Shown here one piece after another: positions 1-8,537 of a stretch of DNA of 31,143 nt. Position numbers and translations under genes: made by a program. The DNA comes from Verrucomicrobiota bacterium. GTDB taxonomy: Bacteria; Verrucomicrobiota; Verrucomicrobiia; Opitutales; Opitutaceae. The notes beneath the pieces are model-generated. The model was not told the DNA's origin, searched no databases, and was given only the letters and a program-made list of their open reading frames with translations. The first letter of the stretch is position 1, and every line of letters starts with the position of its first letter. The stretch is from assembly GCA_023457715.1 (NCBI GenBank), contig JAEWKR010000051.1, positions 1 through 31,143 on the forward strand, given 5' to 3'.

Positions 1-184
1 ATCTACCGCCCGCGGCAGGACTAACCCGAACCCACCGGCGAGTCGCGGAGCGCGAGACCGGGCCAAACTGCTACCGCAGTCTTCCCACTTTGGTTGCGGC
101 TCCGCCGCGCTATGCCTTTTTGCGGCCATCTCTCCGTCGTCCGCGCCAGTTGACCTGCCGGCCTTGGCGCCTACGTTCGCGGGG
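1..184. other. Upstream non-coding region
   Basis: No complete gene is visible here. In frame 1 the first seven codons read IYRPRQD and end at a TAA at 22-24, so this could be the last residues of a gene lying upstream of the window, but seven codons prove nothing. The rest is GC-rich with a short T run near 117-121. It presumably holds the promoter of the following secreted protein. I could not pick a convincing -35/-10 pair. Confidence 0.3.
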
Positions 185-742
185 ATGGACGGGCTTCGAC
201 GCATCCTGGTTTTAACCACGCTGACCCTGGCGACGCTGCTGCGCGCCGCGGACGCGCCCGCGTCCGCGGCCCCGGCGTCGGGGGTTCCTGCCGGGCCGAT
301 CGCCGAACCGGAAACGCTTCCCGACGGCCGGCTCAAGGTGGGTTTCGACTACCTCGCATCGTACGTCTTCACCCCGCCGCAGTTCGACCCGACGGTGCCG
401 CCCGGCGCGCCGGGCACGACCGGCGAGGAGCAGATTCCGCCCGGTGTGAAGGCACTCCACGGCCGGAAGGTGGTGATCACCGGATACATGGTGCCCGTGC
501 GGATGGACAAGGGGCTCGTCACCGAGTTTCTGCTCATGCGCAACACGCTCGCCTGTTGCTTCGGGGGCGTGCCGAACATGAACGAGTGGCTGGTGGTGAA
601 GATGCCCAATGGCGTCGCGCCCCTGCTGGATACGCCCCTGCACCTCGAAGGCACGCTCAAGGTCGCCGCGATTTTCGAGAATGGTTACCTGACCGGTCTT
701 TATGAGATGGCGGCGGAGCGCCTGAGCGAGGCGAAGCCGTAA
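185..742 (+). CDS. Secreted DUF3299-type protein
   Basis: The predicted protein is about 185 residues. I chose ATG 185 over an in-frame TTG at 164 because it puts a signal peptide at the very N-terminus: a basic MDGLRR followed by a hydrophobic run and an Ala-rich region, probably cleaved near LLRAADA. After an Ala/Pro-rich linker, the core reads LHGRKVVITGYMVPV, then TEFLLMRNTLACCFGG, then NEWLVVKM. This pattern (a 'G-x-x-V-x-I-x-G-Y/F-M-x-P' strand, then 'TEFLL' and a Cys-containing loop) matches the DUF3299 family, small periplasmic proteins often found near transporter genes and of unknown biochemical role. The paired cysteines could bind metal or form a disulfide; that is inference. The gene converges on the histidine kinase gene, whose stop is 24 bp away. 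No Shine-Dalgarno sequence is evident. Confidence 0.75.
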   Translation: MDGLRRILVLTTLTLATLLRAADAPASAAPASGVPAGPIAEPETLPDGRLKVGFDYLASYVFTPPQFDPTVPPGAPGTTGEEQIPPGVKALHGRKVVITGYMVPVRMDKGLVTEFLLMRNTLACCFGGVPNMNEWLVVKMPNGVAPLLDTPLHLEGTLKVAAIFENGYLTGLYEMAAERLSEAKP

Positions 743-765
743 ATGAGGGACGAGGGGCGGTTGTC

Positions 766-2049
766 TCAGAGCGCGTGTCTCAGCCCGTCGAAGCTGAACC
801 AGAACGTGGCGCCCTGGTCGAGACGGCCTTCCGCGTAGGCGGAGCCGCCGTGGCGCTGGAGGATGCGGGCACTCATGGCCAGGCCGACGCCATTGCCCTC
901 GAAGCCGCTGGCCGAGGGGAGGCGCTGGAATACGCCGAACAGCTTGTCGTAATGAGCCATGTCGAAGCCGACGCCGTTGTCCTGCACCAGCACCACCCGC
1001 TCTCCGTTCCGGATCTCGCTGCCGATGCTGATGATGGCGGGCTTGCGCGGCCGCGTGTATTTGACCGCGTTGGACAGCAGGTTGACGAACACCTGCCGCA
1101 TCAGCCCCCGGTCGCACTGTGCCACCGGGAGGGGCGTCCGCCGCCAGACCACGGAACGGGTGTTCAGTTCGGGCGCAAGATCGACGAGCGCCTCATCGAC
1201 GAGGTCGTCCAGGTTGGTGCGCGTGAGCTCGAGCGGCGCGCGGCCCAGGCGTGAAAAGCGGAGCAGGTCGTCCACCAGGCGCAGCATCTTTTCGTTGCCC
1301 GCCAGAATCCGCTGCACGTAGATCCCGACCTCCGCCGGCACCTGGGCGCCGTAGTCCTCCGCGATGACGCCGGCGTACCCCGCCATGTTCCGCAGCGGAG
1401 CCCGCAAGTCGTGGGAGATCGAGTAGATGAACGCTTCCAGGTCGCGGTTGGACTCCTGCAGCTCGAACGTGCGCTGCACCACGCGTTGTTCGAGAATCTG
1501 ATTGAGGCGCGAGACTTCCTCCTCGGCGATCTTCCGGGCCGTGATGTCGATGACCGCGGACAGGCAGGTGGGGTGCCGCTCGAATTCGCCGTGCACGACG
1601 CGACTGACCAGGTGGAGGTGGCGGCGGCGGCCGTGCGGATTGGGCGTCAGTGCGATCTCGGCCGCATGCTTGCCGTTGGTGGCGAACACCAGCTCCAGGT
1701 GCGACCGGAATTCAACCTTCGAGGCATCGTCGAGGTAGATGCTGAACGGCGTGCCGTGGCCGCGTTGGCGGTCGATCTGGAGGAGCTCGGCCGCGGCGAG
1801 GTTCAGGGCGTCGATGGCGCCGCGTTCATCGAACGTGAAGTACGCGACCGGGGCGAAGTCGAAGAGTTCGAAATAACGCGAACGGGAGACCTCGAGTTCG
1901 TTCTTCGTGCGAACGAGCTCCTGGTTCTGCATCTGGAGCTCGATCTGGTGCGTGTGCAGGTCGTCGGCCAGCTTGCGTTCGGACAGCGTGGGAAGGGCGA
2001 CGCGGACAGTTTCGCGGCGCGGACGGCGGGGCGGCTTGGACTCGGGCAT
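766..2049 (-). CDS. Soluble PAS-domain sensor histidine kinase
   Basis: The protein has 427 residues and no membrane segment, so it should be cytoplasmic. A short coiled coil (about 25-58) leads into a PAS domain (about 58-170; FELFDFAPVAYFTFDERG) and a second helix (about 170-208). The HisKA dimerisation domain has the H-box SISHDLRAPLRNM with phospho-acceptor His213. The HATPase_c domain shows the N-box NLLSNAVKYT (Asn327), DNGVGFD (about 357-363) and GNGVGLAMS (about 385-393). It lacks a receiver domain. The gene starts 6 bp after the stop of the CheB-CheR-PAS gene, so the two are almost certainly cotranscribed. In many bacteria the CheB-CheR-PAS architecture continues into a kinase in the same polypeptide, so this gene probably supplies the missing kinase output. 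No cognate response regulator is in the window, and the phosphotransfer target is unknown. Confidence 0.9.
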   Translation of the reverse strand: MPESKPPRRPRRETVRVALPTLSERKLADDLHTHQIELQMQNQELVRTKNELEVSRSRYFELFDFAPVAYFTFDERGAIDALNLAAAELLQIDRQRGHGTPFSIYLDDASKVEFRSHLELVFATNGKHAAEIALTPNPHGRRRHLHLVSRVVHGEFERHPTCLSAVIDITARKIAEEEVSRLNQILEQRVVQRTFELQESNRDLEAFIYSISHDLRAPLRNMAGYAGVIAEDYGAQVPAEVGIYVQRILAGNEKMLRLVDDLLRFSRLGRAPLELTRTNLDDLVDEALVDLAPELNTRSVVWRRTPLPVAQCDRGLMRQVFVNLLSNAVKYTRPRKPAIISIGSEIRNGERVVLVQDNGVGFDMAHYDKLFGVFQRLPSASGFEGNGVGLAMSARILQRHGGSAYAEGRLDQGATFWFSFDGLRHAL

Positions 2050-2055
2050 TTGGGG

Positions 2056-5000
2056 CTAGGAGGCGGTGGGGCGCACGGCCGCGCTGCGATCGCCGAGTCG
2101 CGCCGGGGTGATGTTGTAATGGGCGATGGCCAGCCCGGATTCGTTGGGGGACAGAGGCACCACGTGCAGGCGATACCAGGTTTCGCCGGCGGGACCTTCG
2201 TTGGTGTAGTCGTACGCGAAGCGGGCCGATTCGCCGCGGAGGACCTGACGCATGCCGACCAGCGCGGCGGCGGCGGCGGTCACCCCGGCGCGCTCCGCGG
2301 CCGAGCAGGCGTCGAAGTAGTTGGCGCCCACGTCGAGGTTCATCGGCGAAGGGGCTGCGTCGCCGCCGGCCGCGCGCCAGGCGCGGTTGACGTAAAGGAT
2401 CCGGCCGTCCCGATCGATGACGGCTACGTTCGCATCCATCGTGTCCAGGACGCTCTGCGTGATGGAAGCCTGCGCGAGGAGCCGCTTCTCGGCCTCATGA
2501 CGCTCGGTCAGGTCGATGAGGCTGAGCACCACGCCCTCGATCCTGCCGGTGTCGCTGCGGAACGGCACGCAGCGGAGCAGCAGCCAGCGTCCCAAGCCCA
2601 GCCGGGCAAGCTCCTTCTCCTCGGCCTGGCCCCCGCGGATCACCCGTTCGACGAGCTGCGGAAGGTCGGGGGCGTGCAGGATGCGGGCAACGGTTTCCAC
2701 GGGCACACCCAGGTCGGCCTCGGTCAGATCCAGCGCCAGCAGCGCGGAGCGCGAGGCGCGGCGGATCCGCAGCTGCTGGTCGACGAGCAGCACGCCGATT
2801 GCCGCCGTGGCGAGCAGATTGTTGATGTCGTTCGTCAGCTGCGAGAGCTCCTCGATGCGGTTCTGATTCTCGACGTTGACGGTGTGCAGCTCCTCATTGA
2901 CCGACTGCAGCTCCTCATTGGTGCTCTGCAGTTCCTCGTTGGACGCGAGCAGTTCCTCGTTGGCGGCTTGAATCTCCTCGTTCGAGGTCTCCAGGTCCTG
3001 GACCGTTGCCTGCAGGGAATCGCGGGTGAGCGAGAGATCCCGTTCGAGGTCACCGATGCGCTCGGTCTGGCTTTCGTTGGAGCGCCGGTCTCCCTTTCGC
3101 CCCGGGACGGCGATGGGTTGCGGCTCAATCAGAACCAGGCGCGTGCCGGTCGGCTGCCCGGAGCGATCGCACAACGGGCGGACGTGCAGCCGCACGGCGA
3201 CGGTCTTCCGTCCCTCCTTGAAACGCACATTCTCGTGGGTGAAGCAGTCCCCTTTCTGCTGGCCCCGGATCAGCGCGGAGCGAAGGGCATTGGCGAGATT
3301 GTGCGCCGTGAGCTTGAAGATGTTCCGGGTGAAGCCGCCCGGCGGATGCTTGAGGTAGTCGCCCCCCCGGCCGACGACGTGAAGGACGTCGTCGCGACTG
3401 TCGATCACGAGGCACGCGGGGGTGAACTCCTCGACGATGCGGCGATGGATGTCCTCGAGGGAGGGCGCCTCGCCCGCCGTCACGCGGGCCACCGCGCGAC
3501 GCACCGCCGGGGCGGCTCCGCCCCCGCCCGTCACGCTCGTCAGCCGGGAATTGCCGCCCGTCGAGGGGATGGGTGGCGGGGGCTGGGAACTGCGCCGGTT
3601 GCGATAGATGTTGGCCCGGGGAGCCAGCGCGTGGAAGCGGTCGGTGGCGTCGCCGATGCTTTCGCTGCTGCCGAGGAAGAGCGCGCCTTCGTCGCGCAGC
3701 GCGAAATTGAACAGGGTCAGGAGCCGCTGCTGCATCGGGGCCTGCAGGTAGATCAGCAGGTTGCGGCACGAAATGAGGGACAGTTTCGTGAAGGGCGGAT
3801 CGCCCAGGATGTTGTGGTTGGCGAACACCACCATCTCGCGGAGCCGGGTCTTGACGCGGTAGCCCGTGTTTTCAGTGACGAAGTATTCCTGCAGCCGCGT
3901 CGGGGAGACGCCAGCCACCTCGCTGGGCGAATAGTACCCTCGGGCTCCGGTCGCCAGCGCATCCTTGGCGATATCCGTCGCGAAGATTTTCACCTGCCGA
4001 TGCAGGCGCAGCTTGTCCATCAGCTCCGATACCGCAATCGCGAGGGAGTAGGCCTCTTCGCCGGTGGAGCAGCCGGCCACCCAGGCGCGGAAGGGTTCCC
4101 CAGGAGGCAGCGCCTTGATCAGCCCGGGCAGCACGTCCTTCGTGAGGGCATCCCACGCGGTCCGGTCGCGGAAGAATGCGGTCACGTTGATCAGCAGCTC
4201 ACTGAAAAGCAGCGTGACCTCGCGGGGCGACTGCGTCAGATGGCGCACGTAGCCTGCCATGGTCGGGATCTGACACACGTTCATCCGTCGCTCGATCCGA
4301 CGGTCGATCGTGGCGTACTTGTAATGGGTGAAGTCCACCCCGCACTGCTGGCGCAGTAGCGCGAGAATTTCTCCGCGCAGCAGTTCGGCGTCGCTGTCGC
4401 GGCGCGAGACGAGGCCCTGCGGCTTGCTCACCGCCGGGTGGGTGAGATAGCTCGCGAGCTGCGCCGCCATCCGGTCAGGCGGGAGAACGTAATCGGCCAG
4501 CCCCGTGGCGATGGCGCTCCGCGGCATGCCGTCGAACTGCGCGCTGTCCTCACTCTGCACCATGACCATCCCGCCCGCCTCCTTGACCGCCCGGATGCCG
4601 GCGGTGCCGTCGCTGCCCGTGCCCGAGAGCACGATCGCCACGCCGCGATGCTGCTGGTCTTCGGCGAGGGACAGGAAGAACTGGTCGATGGGCAGGTGGA
4701 GGACGCGGCGCGGGTCCGCGCGCTGCAACTGCAGCTGACCGTTCACGATGGTCAGCGTCATCTTCGGCGGAATGAGGTAGACGTTGCCCGCCTGCACCTC
4801 CGCGCCGTGCTCCGCCCGCTGCACCCGCATCCGCGTGTGCTTTCCCAGCAGCTCCACCATGAAGCTCTTGAAGTCGGGCGAAAGGTGCTGCACCACCACG
4901 AAAGCCGCCGGCATCGCGTCCGGCAGCGCGCCGAAGAAAAGCTGCAGGGCCTGCAGGCCGCCGGCGGAGGCACCCACCCCGACCACGAACGGATGGGCGG

Positions 5001-5112
5001 GGGCGGGAAGGGGAGCGAGGGCGGCGGTCGCGGCGGGGCCGGTCGGGAGGCGATCCTGCGAACGAGATTTGCGGAGAGGGGCGGAGCGGACGGGCTTACG
5101 ACGCACTTTCAT
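2056..5112 (-). CDS. CheB-CheR-PAS fusion protein
   Basis: The protein has 1018 residues and no signal peptide or membrane segment. After a basic N-terminus comes a CheB methylesterase domain (about 41-225) with the expected triad Ser49 (GVGASAGG), His76 (VVVQHLSPD) and Asp168 (SGTGSDGTAG). A CheR methyltransferase domain follows (about 250-510), with AGCSTGEEAYSLAI as the S-adenosylmethionine loop, then KIFATDIAKDAL and LISCRNLLIYL. A long heptad coiled coil rich in SNEELQSTNEELQ (about 700-785) leads to two PAS-like domains up to the C-terminus. The CheB part lacks the N-terminal receiver domain of chemotaxis CheB. No chemoreceptor, CheA or CheW gene is nearby, so a role in flagellar chemotaxis is doubtful. 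A signalling complex with the adjacent PAS kinase is more likely. The exact domain boundaries are estimates by eye. Confidence 0.9.
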   Translation of the reverse strand: MKVRRKPVRSAPLRKSRSQDRLPTGPAATAALAPLPAPAHPFVVGVGASAGGLQALQLFFGALPDAMPAAFVVVQHLSPDFKSFMVELLGKHTRMRVQRAEHGAEVQAGNVYLIPPKMTLTIVNGQLQLQRADPRRVLHLPIDQFFLSLAEDQQHRGVAIVLSGTGSDGTAGIRAVKEAGGMVMVQSEDSAQFDGMPRSAIATGLADYVLPPDRMAAQLASYLTHPAVSKPQGLVSRRDSDAELLRGEILALLRQQCGVDFTHYKYATIDRRIERRMNVCQIPTMAGYVRHLTQSPREVTLLFSELLINVTAFFRDRTAWDALTKDVLPGLIKALPPGEPFRAWVAGCSTGEEAYSLAIAVSELMDKLRLHRQVKIFATDIAKDALATGARGYYSPSEVAGVSPTRLQEYFVTENTGYRVKTRLREMVVFANHNILGDPPFTKLSLISCRNLLIYLQAPMQQRLLTLFNFALRDEGALFLGSSESIGDATDRFHALAPRANIYRNRRSSQPPPPIPSTGGNSRLTSVTGGGGAAPAVRRAVARVTAGEAPSLEDIHRRIVEEFTPACLVIDSRDDVLHVVGRGGDYLKHPPGGFTRNIFKLTAHNLANALRSALIRGQQKGDCFTHENVRFKEGRKTVAVRLHVRPLCDRSGQPTGTRLVLIEPQPIAVPGRKGDRRSNESQTERIGDLERDLSLTRDSLQATVQDLETSNEEIQAANEELLASNEELQSTNEELQSVNEELHTVNVENQNRIEELSQLTNDINNLLATAAIGVLLVDQQLRIRRASRSALLALDLTEADLGVPVETVARILHAPDLPQLVERVIRGGQAEEKELARLGLGRWLLLRCVPFRSDTGRIEGVVLSLIDLTERHEAEKRLLAQASITQSVLDTMDANVAVIDRDGRILYVNRAWRAAGGDAAPSPMNLDVGANYFDACSAAERAGVTAAAAALVGMRQVLRGESARFAYDYTNEGPAGETWYRLHVVPLSPNESGLAIAHYNITPARLGDRSAAVRPTAS

Positions 5113-5312
5113 CGAAGAAACACGAGCTTAGTCACCCGCATCAGTCGTCAATAATTCACGGGGGGACGTCGCGGCGGAAAGCTGTGCCCGGAGACCTTCG
5201 GGTCCGTTCCCCGGGAAATTTCCGGGGTATCAGAAGATGTCATATGCCGCAGGCATAAACCAGAATCCTCCGATGGCCCGGCAATGGCGGACCGCTGCGG
5301 AGCGACGTTGCG
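5113..5312. promoter_or_regulatory. Intergenic region with three small hairpins
   Basis: This 200-bp gap lies between the ACT gene stop and the cheBR-type start, both on the minus strand. It must hold the 3' end of the first and probably the promoter of the second. Visible structures are ATGCC/GGCAT with a 3-nt loop (5244-5256), a 19-nt near-palindrome CCCCGGGAAATTTCCGGGG (5209-5227), and GACC-TTCG-GGTC, a UUCG-type tetraloop in either strand's reading (5193-5204). None is followed by a T tract on the minus strand, so none is a standard terminator. A TTGACG element (minus strand, 5146-5151) resembles a -35 box, but no properly spaced -10 box follows it. Confidence 0.35.
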
Positions 5313-5768
5313 CTACCGCGAAATATCCCGCTGCGTCAGCACCCGGTAGCCGCGCTGATTCAGGGCCTGCGCGGCGATATCCGCATCCTCGACATTGATG
5401 ACGAGGGCGCTGCGGCCCTCGGGCCGTTTGATGAAGCTGTAGACGTAGTGGATGTTGATCTCGGCCTCGAACAGGGCGGCGAGCGCGCCGGTGAGTTGCG
5501 CCTCGTCGAGGATCTCCACCGCGAGCACATCGCACTCCACGTAGGGAAAATCGTTGTTGATCATCAGCTCGCGCGCCCGTTGCGGATCGTCGGCGATGTA
5601 GCGGACAATGGCGCTGTCGGTCGTGTCCAGCACGGTGATCGCCATCACGTGGACATTGTTGCTGCGCAGCAGGGTCGCCAGGTCGAAGAGCCGCCCGAGC
5701 CGGTTCTCCGCGAAGACGGAGAACTGCTTCACCGGATCGTTGGGAGACATGCTGATGTGCGCAGCCAC
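5313..5768 (-). CDS. Tandem ACT-domain protein
   Basis: The protein has 151 residues and contains two ACT-like halves. The first begins VKQFSVFAENRLGRLFDLATLL, the typical strand-helix start of a regulatory ACT domain with the Gly-Arg-Leu turn. The second covers LAVEILDEAQLTGALAALFEAEINIHYVYSFI. There is no catalytic domain. Such stand-alone tandem ACT proteins usually sense amino acids and are sometimes annotated as acetolactate-synthase regulatory-like proteins; the ligand cannot be read from the sequence. I chose the GTG at 5768 because AAGG lies 8 nt upstream of it (AAGGCTGATGGC-GTG). The internal ATG at 5750 has no such signal. The gene is divergent from the cation transporter, with about 64 bp between the start codons. 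Confidence 0.8.
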   Translation of the reverse strand: MAAHISMSPNDPVKQFSVFAENRLGRLFDLATLLRSNNVHVMAITVLDTTDSAIVRYIADDPQRARELMINNDFPYVECDVLAVEILDEAQLTGALAALFEAEINIHYVYSFIKRPEGRSALVINVEDADIAAQALNQRGYRVLTQRDISR

Positions 5769-5832
5769 GCCATCAGCCTTGCTTCAATATTTACCCCGGT
5801 CAATTGCTTGGATGCGCGCCGGCGAAGCCCTC

Positions 5833-6756
5833 ATGTCCTCCCTGACTTCCGATCCGCAGCCCGATCCATTTCTCGCGACGCAGCGGCGCGCCGAGGCGGG
5901 GGCGCGGCTCGTGCTGCGCGGCATCGGACTCAACGTCGTGCTCGCCGCGGTGAAAATTGCGGGTGGCGTCGTGGGCAACACGTACGCACTCATCGCGGAT
6001 GGGGCCGAGTCGACCCTGGACGTGCTTTCTTCCACGCTCGTCTGGGCGGGGTTTCGCGTCGCGGGGCGCCCACCTGATGCCAATCATCCCTACGGGCACG
6101 GGAAGGCGGAGTCGCTTTCGGCCCTCGCGGTGGCGCTCTTCATTTTCGCCATGGCGGTGTGGGTCGCGATTGCGGCCGTGCGCGAGATCATCACGCCTCA
6201 TCATGGGCCCGCCTGGTGGACCCTGCCGCTGCTCGCCGCGATCATCGGCGTGAAGGCCGCCTTTTCGCGGCGCCTGCGCCAGGCGGGCCTGATGCATGAC
6301 AGCACGGCGCTCGGGGTGGAGGCGCAGCATCACTGGTCCGACGCGCTCACGTCCGCCGCCGCGTTCGTCGGCATTGCGATCGCTCTGGTCGGCGGGCCGG
6401 GCTGGGAGAGCGCGGACGACTGGGCGGCGCTCGCCGCTTGTGGTGTGATTGCCTACAACGGGGTGTCCATGATGTCGCGCGCGCTGGGTGATGTGATGGA
6501 CACGGCGGTCCCCGAAAGCTTCGAGGGCGAGATCCGCGTGCTGGCGCTGACGGTTCCCGGCGTGCGCGCCCTGCACCGGATGCGGGTGCGCAAGAGCGGA
6601 CTCAGTTATCTCGTCGACATCCAGATCCGCGTGGACGGCGAGTTGACCGTGCGCGCCGGCCACGACATCGCACACCGCGTGAAGGATGTGCTGATCGCCT
6701 CAGCCGCGCACCGCATCACCGACGTGATCGTGCACGTGGAGCCGGCGGCGGAGTGA
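5833..6756 (+). CDS. Cation diffusion facilitator transporter
   Basis: The protein has about 307 residues from ATG 5833; ATG 5812 is an in-frame alternative adding seven residues. It is a CDF-family metal/proton antiporter. Transmembrane helices start at VLAAVKIAGGVVGNTYALIADGAEST, with the acidic TM2 motif 'DGAESTLD' in place of the common DxxHSxxD. They continue through LSALAVALFIFAMAVWVAIAA, WTLPLLAAIIGVKAAF and AAFVGIAIALVGG. The cytosolic loop motif HPYGHGKAE and the TM5 motif HHWSDALTS (HxxxD) are the expected metal-site residues. The C-terminal cytosolic domain (about 215-305) ends with the VHVEP strand typical of the family. Likely substrates are Zn, Fe, Mn or Co divalent ions; the motifs do not decide between them. 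The stop codon is followed almost directly by a heptamer repeat array. Confidence 0.9.
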   Translation: MSSLTSDPQPDPFLATQRRAEAGARLVLRGIGLNVVLAAVKIAGGVVGNTYALIADGAESTLDVLSSTLVWAGFRVAGRPPDANHPYGHGKAESLSALAVALFIFAMAVWVAIAAVREIITPHHGPAWWTLPLLAAIIGVKAAFSRRLRQAGLMHDSTALGVEAQHHWSDALTSAAAFVGIAIALVGGPGWESADDWAALAACGVIAYNGVSMMSRALGDVMDTAVPESFEGEIRVLALTVPGVRALHRMRVRKSGLSYLVDIQIRVDGELTVRAGHDIAHRVKDVLIASAAHRITDVIVHVEPAAE

Positions 6757-6760
6757 GGGG

Positions 6761-6807
6761 AATTTCCAATTTCAGACCTCTGAAATCTGAAATTTGAAAT
6801 CTGAAAT
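6761..6807. repeat. Inverted heptamer array (TGAAATY)
   Basis: Two heptamers of the form AATTTCM (6761-6774) are followed by a 6-nt spacer and four heptamers TGAAATC/T/C/G (6781-6808). The two sides are complementary, so the transcript can fold into a hairpin on either strand. The array starts 4 bp after the stop of the cation transporter and runs into the GC-rich tandem repeat that ends at the HDOD gene stop. It thus fills the space between two convergent genes and may act as a bidirectional 3'-end structure. The function is inferred. Confidence 0.8.
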
Positions 6808-6845
6808 GCCGGCGCAGCCGGCCCTCAATGCCGGCGCAGCCGGCC
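6805..6845. repeat. Two tandem 22-bp palindromic repeats
   Basis: The 19-bp string AATGCCGGCGCAGCCGGCC occurs at 6805-6823 and again at 6827-6845, a 22-bp period. Each copy contains GCCGGC-GCA-GCCGGC, able to fold on itself. The second copy overlaps the last base of the HDOD gene's stop codon. Related GCCGGC-loop-GCCGG hairpins recur at 8597-8693, so this may be one family of REP-like extragenic palindromes. Confidence 0.8.
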
Positions 6846-7681
6846 TACACCACACTCGCGCAGAGAAGCACGTAGTGCGCCCGGGCCCGGGTGGCACAAT
6901 CTTCCAGGTCGGTCTCACTGACGCCGGCAAGCGTCAGCTTGGCGGGGGTGCAGATCCAGTTGCCAGTCTCGCCCGGCATATCCAGGCCGAAACGCGCGGC
7001 GACGCCGCAGGCCAGGTTGAGAATGCAGGCACCGATGTTGGACCGCTCGTCCGACAGCGGATCGATGTGCCCCTTGATCGATTCGACCACGTCGCCGGGG
7101 AAGCGCCAGTAGTCCAGGAGGATTGCGGTGACTTCGTTCGCCGTGATGCCGAACGCGGTCTTCTCCCATTCGGCGACGCTGGGCCATTCCGCCTCGCCGG
7201 GATAAAATTCGTGCTCCGCTTCAGGCATCCCATCCAGCACCACGCGGCCGATCGTGCGCATCAGGCCGGCGGTGTAAGCGAGCCCGGCGTCGGCGCCCGC
7301 ACGCCCCGCCAGCACTTCGGCGGCGGCCGCCGTCGCCACCGCGTTTTCCCAGAGTCGCGGCGCTTTCAACCGGTAGCGGCGGAGGTCGGACTGACAGACC
7401 TGTTGGAGGGCGGCGAGGCCCACCAGGCGGAAAATCTCGCTCAGGCCCACCCGCGCCACGGCAATGTCGAGCGAGTCCGTGCGCTCGCGGAGCCCGAACA
7501 GGACGCTGTTGCTCATCCGCACCACGTGAAACGTCAGCGCCGGATCTAGCCGGATCAGGTGCAGCACCTCGTCGAGGTCGGTGTCGGGGTCAAGCAGCAG
7601 CGAACGCAGGCGGCCGAAGGTGGCGGCCGCGGGGGCAATCTTGTTGCCCAGGGTGATGATTTGTTCGCGGGAAAGCGGCAT
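6845..7681 (-). CDS. HDOD-domain protein (copy 1)
   Basis: The protein has 278 residues made almost entirely of an HDOD domain, a helical, non-catalytic relative of HD phosphohydrolases used in bacterial signalling. The key segment is LIRLDPALTFHVVRMSNSVLFG, followed by AVARVGLSEIFRLVGLAA and later AYTAGLMRTIGRVVLD. The rest continues to a C-terminal helix ending CASVV. There is no attached output domain (no GGDEF, EAL, kinase or receiver). It shares this layout with the product of 8721-9578 and with the N-terminal half of the sigma-fusion protein at 14851, so these are paralogues. The ATG at 7681 lacks a Shine-Dalgarno sequence. The gene follows a secreted-protein gene by 88 bp on the same strand. 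Its specific partner is unknown. Confidence 0.88.
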   Translation of the reverse strand: MPLSREQIITLGNKIAPAAATFGRLRSLLLDPDTDLDEVLHLIRLDPALTFHVVRMSNSVLFGLRERTDSLDIAVARVGLSEIFRLVGLAALQQVCQSDLRRYRLKAPRLWENAVATAAAAEVLAGRAGADAGLAYTAGLMRTIGRVVLDGMPEAEHEFYPGEAEWPSVAEWEKTAFGITANEVTAILLDYWRFPGDVVESIKGHIDPLSDERSNIGACILNLACGVAARFGLDMPGETGNWICTPAKLTLAGVSETDLEDCATRARAHYVLLCASVV

Positions 7682-7769
7682 AGGGGGCGAAAAAGCAGGA
7701 GCTTACATCGTCCCATCCCGGGCAAAGTGAAATGGAAAATCGTGTCAGCGGATCCCCGAGGGGCGGGTT

Positions 7770-8537
7770 TTACTGCGTCCTTACAACCGGTTCCCCGGCA
7801 GGCACTTGATGCCGCGGACCGGCGCCTCCGGGCGGCGGATCGACGCGTTTGAAGTCAGACCAGGTGAAATCCACCCGTTCGCCGAACCGATAGACGCTGA
7901 CGTGGGCGACGCCGTCGGGCGACTTGCGGTCGTCGCCAGGTGCTGCGGGATCGAAGTTGAGGAAGTCGACATCGATCTGGCCGCCCGCAACCCGGGCAAG
8001 CCCGAGCAGGACTCGGAACGGTTCCCGCACATGAGCGACGAGCCGTTCCAGCGCCCGGGTCTCCTTGTTGAGCGTGACGTTGACCACGACTTTGTCGGTG
8101 GGGAACAACCAGTTCTTGTCGCGGCTCAGCGGCACGTCGAAGCGCACCCATTCCGGGGTTTCCTCGACCACGCGTGCGCGCTCGAAGTCGAAAAAATCCG
8201 CAAAGGGGGTGTCGATGCGCCGCGGCTTGCGTTTGAACTTGTTGTCCGACCAGCGCCGGTGCTGTTCCGCGGTGGGCGGCTTGCCGTCGATTGCCAGCAA
8301 TTGCCAGCGAGCGTTGCCGGCCCGGGAAGGGTCGAAGCGCTCGAGCCTTTCGCGCGCCACTCCATTGTCATACTCCACCGCTCGTTGCGTGAACGCCCAC
8401 CGGTCGCGTTCGCCGAGCCAGTTTTCCACCGCCGACTGGAGAAGCGTGGAGGCGGACGTGCGCGCCACCGGCCGCTCCGACGCGGCAGGCAGCAGCGGCG
8501 GCATCAGCACGAGAAAGGCGAGGGCGAGGCGTATCAC
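7770..8537 (-). CDS. Secreted protein of unknown function
   Basis: I do not recognise this 255-residue protein. It begins with a clear signal peptide (MIRLALAFLVLMPPLLPAASE) when read from the GTG at 8537; the ATG eleven codons later would destroy it. The mature part is rich in Arg, Asp and Phe, with alternating hydrophobic residues suggesting beta structure. Examples are WVRFDVPLSRDKNWLFPTDKVVVNVTLNKETRALERLVAHVREPF in pieces, and a late VSVYRFGERVDFTWSDFKRV. The C-terminal 25 residues are Pro/Gly-rich. It has no Cys and no lipobox. Its alternating-strand pattern resembles small lipoprotein-carrier-like or outer-membrane-associated folds, but this is only an impression. It sits between two HDOD genes on the same strand. 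Confidence 0.7.
   Translation of the reverse strand: MIRLALAFLVLMPPLLPAASERPVARTSASTLLQSAVENWLGERDRWAFTQRAVEYDNGVARERLERFDPSRAGNARWQLLAIDGKPPTAEQHRRWSDNKFKRKPRRIDTPFADFFDFERARVVEETPEWVRFDVPLSRDKNWLFPTDKVVVNVTLNKETRALERLVAHVREPFRVLLGLARVAGGQIDVDFLNFDPAAPGDDRKSPDGVAHVSVYRFGERVDFTWSDFKRVDPPPGGAGPRHQVPAGEPVVRTQ

Noticed and set aside
1411..4359. 982-codon open frame on the plus strand
   Set aside because: It lies antisense to the CheB-CheR-PAS and kinase genes, has no recognisable domain and is Arg/Val/Glu-rich, as expected from the complement of GC-rich coding DNA.
5125..5151. TTGACG / TAAGCT promoter for the CheB-CheR gene (minus strand)
   Set aside because: The spacing is only 15 bp and the start site would fall about 6 nt from the ATG; too weak to list as a promoter.
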